DNA of 64,000 nt. Origin: Okapia johnstoni. Lineage: Eukaryota > Chordata > Mammalia > Artiodactyla > Giraffidae. The notes under the pieces are model-generated. The model was given only the letters and a program-made list of their open reading frames with translations. It made no database searches and was not told the origin of the DNA. A program made the translations under genes and the position numbers. The stretch spans positions 83,079,001 to 83,143,000 of the forward strand of contig CM044313.1 in assembly GCA_024291935.2 (NCBI GenBank), written 5' to 3'. Positions 59,838 through 64,000 of the stretch are shown in pieces. The stretch's first letter is position 1. Every line of letters begins with the position of its first letter.

Positions 59838-60804
59838 CTTAATCTACCTTTTATGCTAATTTCCAGTGTGACACAGATTTGCAAAACAGAGGGCTGTAAG
59901 TAAGGCCAGTCTTTAGAATAGAGAATAGAATCAAGCTAACTGTCTCTCAGAGAAATAAATTCTGACAGGCACAGGTTCATTCCATCATTTAAGGCAAGAT
60001 AGCAGGCAGTTTATCACCTCCTGATTCTTCCTTAGCTTAAGTTGCCTGTATCTTGTCTTCTAGTCCTATGCACACCTGAAAGTGCAATTGTCTAGAAGAC
60101 AGAGGGCACTTTCAGTAATTCAAAGGCATTTGTGCACTGCCTAATTCTCCCACTGCTACAATTGCCTGTCTTTTCTTACTGGTCCAATGCACATCTAACA
60201 GAATTTCTTGAGAGCATAATCATCTAAAAGGAAGGTCTTTTTTTCAAAGCTAACTTTTATAAACTGAAAGTGTGAGTTCTAAGCACTTGGAATAAAAACA
60301 CTCTGAGACAGTAATATGCTGTCTTCCCAGTAACTGACCCTTTCCTTTTCTCTACCCCCGTGAGGCCAGAGGACCGCAGTGAAATTTTGGGGCTGGAGTA
60401 CTTGGACCAATTTGTGTTCAAATCCCATCATAAAACTAGAAGGTAGCAAGGCATCTGAGATGAGCAGATCTAGATTCAGTTAAACAATCTGACCTTTCTA
60501 AGTCGATTTTTTTTCTCTGTAAAAGAGAAGCAATAACACAGTGCCCAATATGAAAGTTATGCCAACTTGAAAGCACCAAAGAGGCACAAGATGTAGTAGT
60601 TGTTTTTACTGTTGCTTTATTGACAAAAACAACAGATGCTACATGATCCACTTTCTTGATGGCAGATTTCCTCCTATGTCAGCGCCGCTTTCTTCCTTTT
60701 ACAGACTCCCAGGTTTGTTCAATCATTTCATTTTTAGTTCAAGCTCTCTTTCAGCGCGGAAGTTGCACTGCATTCTATAAGCTTGTAAAGAGAGTAGGGT
60801 ACAG

Positions 60805-61030
60805 TGTGGAAGCACCAGGGCTTGGGGGGCAAAAATCTGGATTTGGAACTTGGTTCTATCAACTGTTAGCTGTGTGACTTGGCTTCTCATCCTGGAACCT
60901 CAGCTTTCATAAGTAAGATGCAGATAAATATAGACCAGATGGTTTTGAGGATTAAGTGAGAAAAACATTTGTAAAGCTTCCTGTCCAGTGTGTAGCCCAT
61001 GATGTGAGTCTAATAAAGGTTAGATCCCAT
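60805..61030 (+). mobile_element. MIR SINE
   Basis: In CDH6 intron: ctgttagctgtgtgacttgg, aacctcagctttcataagta, gaggattaagtgagaaaaac. Confidence 0.8.
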
Positions 61031-61329
61031 TTTCTCCTTTTTAATTAGGTACAGAATTACAAAGAGACTAGACAAGATGTGGGAAACACAGAGGCAAATT
61101 AGGAGTAATGAGGAGACGGCAAATTCATTGGAGGAAGGAGAAGAAAAGAGAGGTCATAGGGAGCTGATTAGAAGGAAAATAAGAGGGTGGAGAAAGTGGG
61201 TAGATGATGAGAGAAGGGAAGTATTACCTATGTGAGATGAAGACCGGCTCTTTCTCCATAGACCAGGGATCCATGGAATTCTATTTGATACAGCCTCCAG
61301 ACTAGCCCTTCTAAAAATGCCCTCTTTTA

Positions 61330-61600
61330 CCAGGGGTGATGGTGGGGGGAAGGGATAGTTAGGGAGTTTGAGATCAACATGTACATACTGGTACATTTAA
61401 AATGGATAACCAACAAGGACCTGTATAACACAGGAAACTCTGCTCAATATTCTGTGGCAGTCTGGATGGGAAGGGATTTTGAGGGAGAATGGATATGTGT
61501 ATAGCTGAGTCCCTTTGCTGTTGCCCTGAAACTCTCACAACATTGTTAATCAGTTATACCCCAATACAAAATAAAAAGTAAAAATAAATTAAAAACCTCT
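61330..61600 (+). mobile_element. Ruminant L1 3' end, antisense in CDH6 intron
   Basis: Forward: ataaccaacaaggacctgta, aactctgctcaatattctgt, aacattgttaatcagttata, then ccaatacaaaataaaaag and an A-rich tail. Confidence 0.88.
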
Positions 61601-62717
61601 TTTTTTTTAAACCAAAAAAGAATATTTGTATCTTTCTCTTGGAATACAATATTTAAAGACTCACACCATTAGAACACTGTTTTGTCTTTGCATACCGTCA
61701 GTTTTTATTTATCCTCATATCTTAAAATGCTTCCTCCAACTCTTAGTTGACGAAGAGAATCACAGTTCTGTCGCCAGGTTTCAAGGCTCTGTGATAATTA
61801 GCAGAGTCAACCTGGGATATGAAACTCTTGAGCTGGGATCCCTAAGCTTTCTCTTCTTGGAGAAATGGAAGTCTTCCTTCCCTCTTCTCAAAGTCACTAC
61901 ATTGTCATTTTTAAAAAAATGACTACCTGGTCTGCCTCTGTGAAATCCAGGTTAACTCTGACTTACTTTCCGCCCCCATGGTGTAGGCAAGTTTTACAAA
62001 TTTTAACTTTTATTTTTTGAAAGGGTGCATTAGCTAATATTTGATCTCTGATTTCATAACAATCAAGGGACTTTTGAGCATTCCGAGCTCAACTTGTGTG
62101 CTTAATTAGTTGGTTGGGGATAAAAATTTTTCCTTCAAATCACTGTTAGACGTTTGATTACATTCATTTCTTTTAGATCCCAGATTTATTTCCTTAGTCA
62201 CAGAAGTTATTTATTGAGAGTCTGAGAAATAATAGACATTGTGTATGTGGTAATCAGAGAGCAATGCTAAGAAGGCAGTTATTCAAGTGGGTGGATCCAA
62301 GTAAGTTTGCTGAGTTCAAGAAAATTCACCACTATTTATTTTCCTGTATGAGAGAAAAAAAGTCATTGTATTTCTCTTTCCAGTTTCTCATTGGCCTTTA
62401 AACTTTACCTTGATGGAAATGGCCTTCATCATATATACTCCACGCCCAACAACTTTTGTTCTTTGAAAACTGAATGTTCGCCAGGTTAAATATTAAACAA
62501 CAAATGAAATGGAAAGGGCGTATTTATATTGCTCTCAAATCCCCCTGCAACTCATTCCCAGCCTGATAGAAAAGAGATTCTTTTGGTGGAAAGACTCTCT
62601 CAGTGGGGAAAGACAGGGGCAAGTTTCACAACTGTTCATTCTCCAAAGCCATTTTTCAAGCAAAAACTAGTTCACGGGTGAACACACATAAGATTCCCAG
62701 CACATAACTCTACTCAC

Positions 62718-62827
62718 CTAGATCAGGCTGTATGCCTTAATGGGGGAGGCGGATAAATCTAGAGAGCCACAGTAACAGTGTGTGCCCCTCAGCATGGGGA
62801 GATAGGATGCAGGGAGAAGCAGTTTAC
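62718..62827 (-). other. CDH6: Alternative CDH6 exon extension ending at a second 5' splice site
   Basis: If the normal donor after 62828 is skipped, the frame stays open for 36 more codons (starting GKLLLP, ending SLI) and stops at TAG (62720-62718). The next bases are GTGAGT (62717 downward), so the context CTAG|GTGAGT is closer to the donor consensus than the normal CTAG|GTAAAC. The product would keep a possible membrane helix but lose all p120- and beta-catenin-binding sequence. From memory, a short human CDH6 isoform of 663 residues exists; 790 minus the 163 of the terminal exon plus 36 gives the same number. Seen: open frame, stop and donor. Inferred: use in this animal. Confidence 0.6.
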
Positions 62828-63079
62828 CTAGTAGGGTCACGATGCACAGAAGGATGGCAATCAGAGCCCCCGTGCTCAGTCCTGTGGGGTGGACGAGGGC
62901 CTCCGCATGGCAGGACTGCATGTTCCCTTGGTGGTCACATGCACAGACCCGGACAGTCACTGTCCCAGTGCTGCTTTGGACTGGGTAGTCGTTGTCTGAT
63001 ATGACCACAGGCAGGAGATAGGTGCTCATCTCGTGTCTGTTATAGCCATTTTTCCGAGTAAAGATTCCCGCCGTGTTGT
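62828..63079 (-). CDS. CDH6: CDH6 penultimate exon (EC5 end, stalk, start of TM helix)
   Basis: A 252-bp exon with acceptor ttctggttccag before 63079 and donor CTAG|gtaaac after 62828. It completes the split Asp codon from the previous exon, encodes about 84 residues and ends one base into the next codon (phase 1 on both sides). Features in order: [19 protein letters not shown], the SDNDYP calcium-site motif near residue 28, a VRVCACD...C cysteine cluster typical of the type II cadherin membrane-proximal EC5 end, then a hydrophobic run ([14 protein letters not shown]) that is the first part of the transmembrane helix. The helix is completed by the terminal exon. The normal donor is adequate but not strong; a second, closer-to-consensus donor lies 110 bases further on (see 62718-62827). 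Confidence 0.94.
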
Positions 63080-63210
63080 CTGGAACCAGAAAGCAAAGTG
63101 GTGAATGGAAGTGGAAATCATGTTATGTATGAGATCAATTCTGATGAGACTAGATAGATATAGATACAGACATAAATATATAGACAGACAGGCAGCTTGG
63201 GCTCATTTAC
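63080..63210 (-). other. CDH6: 131-bp CDH6 intron
   Basis: Very short intron between the 118-bp and 252-bp exons, with donor gtaaatgagc and acceptor tggttccag. It contains an imperfect gata/gaca-rich low-complexity tract at about 63150-63190. Confidence 0.92.
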
Positions 63211-63328
63211 CTTTGTTGTCTTGAATGGTAAAGTTTGAGCCACTGGCTGCTTCGGGGGCCAAAGAGAATGAGAATTGGTGCCCGCTGTAAGGGTCATCCT
63301 TGTCAACAGCGCGTAGGGTCTGAATCAA
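63211..63328 (-). CDS. CDH6: CDH6 internal exon (EC5 part 1)
   Basis: Exon of cadherin-6, a type II classical cadherin: a calcium-dependent homophilic adhesion protein of the plasma membrane. It is bounded by an acceptor (ttttgattttag) at 63330-63329 and a donor (AAAG|gtaaat) after 63211. It is 118 bp, starts in phase 0 and ends after one base of a codon, giving 39 full codons. The peptide starts [20 protein letters not shown] and ends FTIQDNK. It belongs to the fifth extracellular cadherin repeat and has the acidic DKDDP calcium-ligand motif. I assign CDH6 rather than CDH9 or CDH10 because the joined C-terminal peptide of all three exons matches remembered human CDH6 almost residue for residue. 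All earlier exons lie beyond 64000. Confidence 0.93.
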
Positions 63329-64000
63329 CTAAAATCAAAACCATAAAGCTGTCATCAAGTTTTACTAACTCAAAAGAGTTTCTTACAGCTTTGCAATAAA
63401 TTGTTTAATTCAATGATATCTAATTTTAATTTTAAAATGATAGCCTCTAGAAAACTTACAATGAATCCACCCTATGCAGAGAACTGACTGGCTGGAAATA
63501 GAGCAAGGGACAGCCCTACAACAGTATTTTTTTGCAGCAAATCTAAATTCTTCTGTTGAAACCAGTAGTACTGTCTTCCTTGTGACAACTAGAAATGTCC
63601 CCAGATATTGCCAAATGTCCCTGGTGGGGGAGGGGGTGTTGCGGGGGTGGGGGTGGGGTCAAGATCACCTGGGTTGAGAAACATGGCCCTAGAGTGATAA
63701 CAAGCTTAAAATATCACACCGATTTATGCAACATTGCAACTTAAGTAAAGGGAGGCACTCTTTGTACAGCTTGCTTAGAAATGCAAGCTTGGCATGTATA
63801 TAAGCAATCAACTTGCTGAAGAGTGAGTTTGAATATAAAACCCACAACCTCGGAGTCCCATTTTAACATGTATTTTAACAGTGCACTTCTATTTTGACAA
63901 ACTAACATAATTTTTATATCACTGGCAGAGAAGACTGATTTCAGGTGGGGACAAATGTGTAAAACAGTAAAACATTCATGAATTTGTATCACTTGTACAG
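63329..64000 (-). other. CDH6: 3' part of an upstream CDH6 intron
   Basis: Runs from the acceptor at 63329 to the window edge with no further exon recognised. It holds a MER5-type fragment with an expanded G-rich core (63540-63690) and otherwise AT-rich unique sequence. Confidence 0.8.
63540..63690 (-). mobile_element. MER5A-like hAT fragment
   Basis: Reverse of the MER5A start: gacaactagaaatgtcccca, gccaaatgtccctgg, then gggttgagaaacatgg. The normally short G run has grown into a 33-bp G-rich block (63626-63658). Confidence 0.75.

Larger units (their letters stand above)
57159..62827 (-). other. CDH6: Last CDH6 intron (5.7 kb)
   Basis: Lies between donor CTAG|gtaaac at 62827 and acceptor tgcttccag at 57159; phase 1. 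Positions 57160-58356 hold no repeat that I recognise. The rest contains a MIR, an L2-class fragment, a composite CHR-2/dimeric SINE insertion, another MIR and a ruminant L1 3' end, listed separately. Positions 61600-62700 look unique and AT-rich. Confidence 0.9.

Overview
This is a vertebrate nuclear window from a ruminant, most likely a bovid. It is packed with repeats confined to ruminants: tRNA-headed Bov-tA SINEs, Bov-A2 dimers, CHR-2-type SINEs, BovB (RTE) LINE 3' ends and ruminant-type L1 pieces. They sit on an older mammalian layer of MIR, L2, MER5 and MLT1. There are no bacterial-type operons, RNA operons or CRISPR arrays, and almost all open frames in positions 1-50000 are chance frames or decayed transposon protein.

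The only protein-coding gene I can support is the 3' end of CDH6 (cadherin-6, K-cadherin), on the minus strand. Three exons are visible: 63211-63328 (part of EC5), 62828-63079 (end of EC5, membrane-proximal stalk, first half of the transmembrane helix) and the terminal exon, whose coding part is 56668-57158 (rest of the helix plus the catenin-binding tail). Splice phases agree at every junction. Downstream of the TAA stop, 50.6-56.7 kb is AT-rich and carries no recognisable SINE or LINE insertion. I read it as a long CDH6 3' UTR ending near a distal AATAAA at 50651-50656.

The most interesting gene-level signal is a second splice donor 110 bases inside the last CDH6 intron. Reading through the normal donor adds 36 codons and reaches a TAG that directly abuts a consensus GTGAGT donor. 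This would give a membrane-anchored cadherin without catenin-binding sequence, and its stop sits right at the exon junction, where nonsense-mediated decay should not be triggered.

Positions 1-50.6 kb are intergenic sequence downstream of CDH6. In human the next gene on that side is DROSHA (from memory), and I see none of its exons here. Retrotransposition scars are well preserved: clear target-site duplications (TSDs), SINEs nested in L1 and in other SINEs, an L1 with an inverted internal block, a 15-bp 5'-head-only SINE stub, a 31-bp 3'-end stub, two composite insertions each inside one TSD, a possible local duplication near 15-17 kb, and the 5' terminus of a young L1 running off the left edge.

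Repeat family names come from pattern recognition against remembered consensus sequences, so subfamily names and exact ends are approximate.
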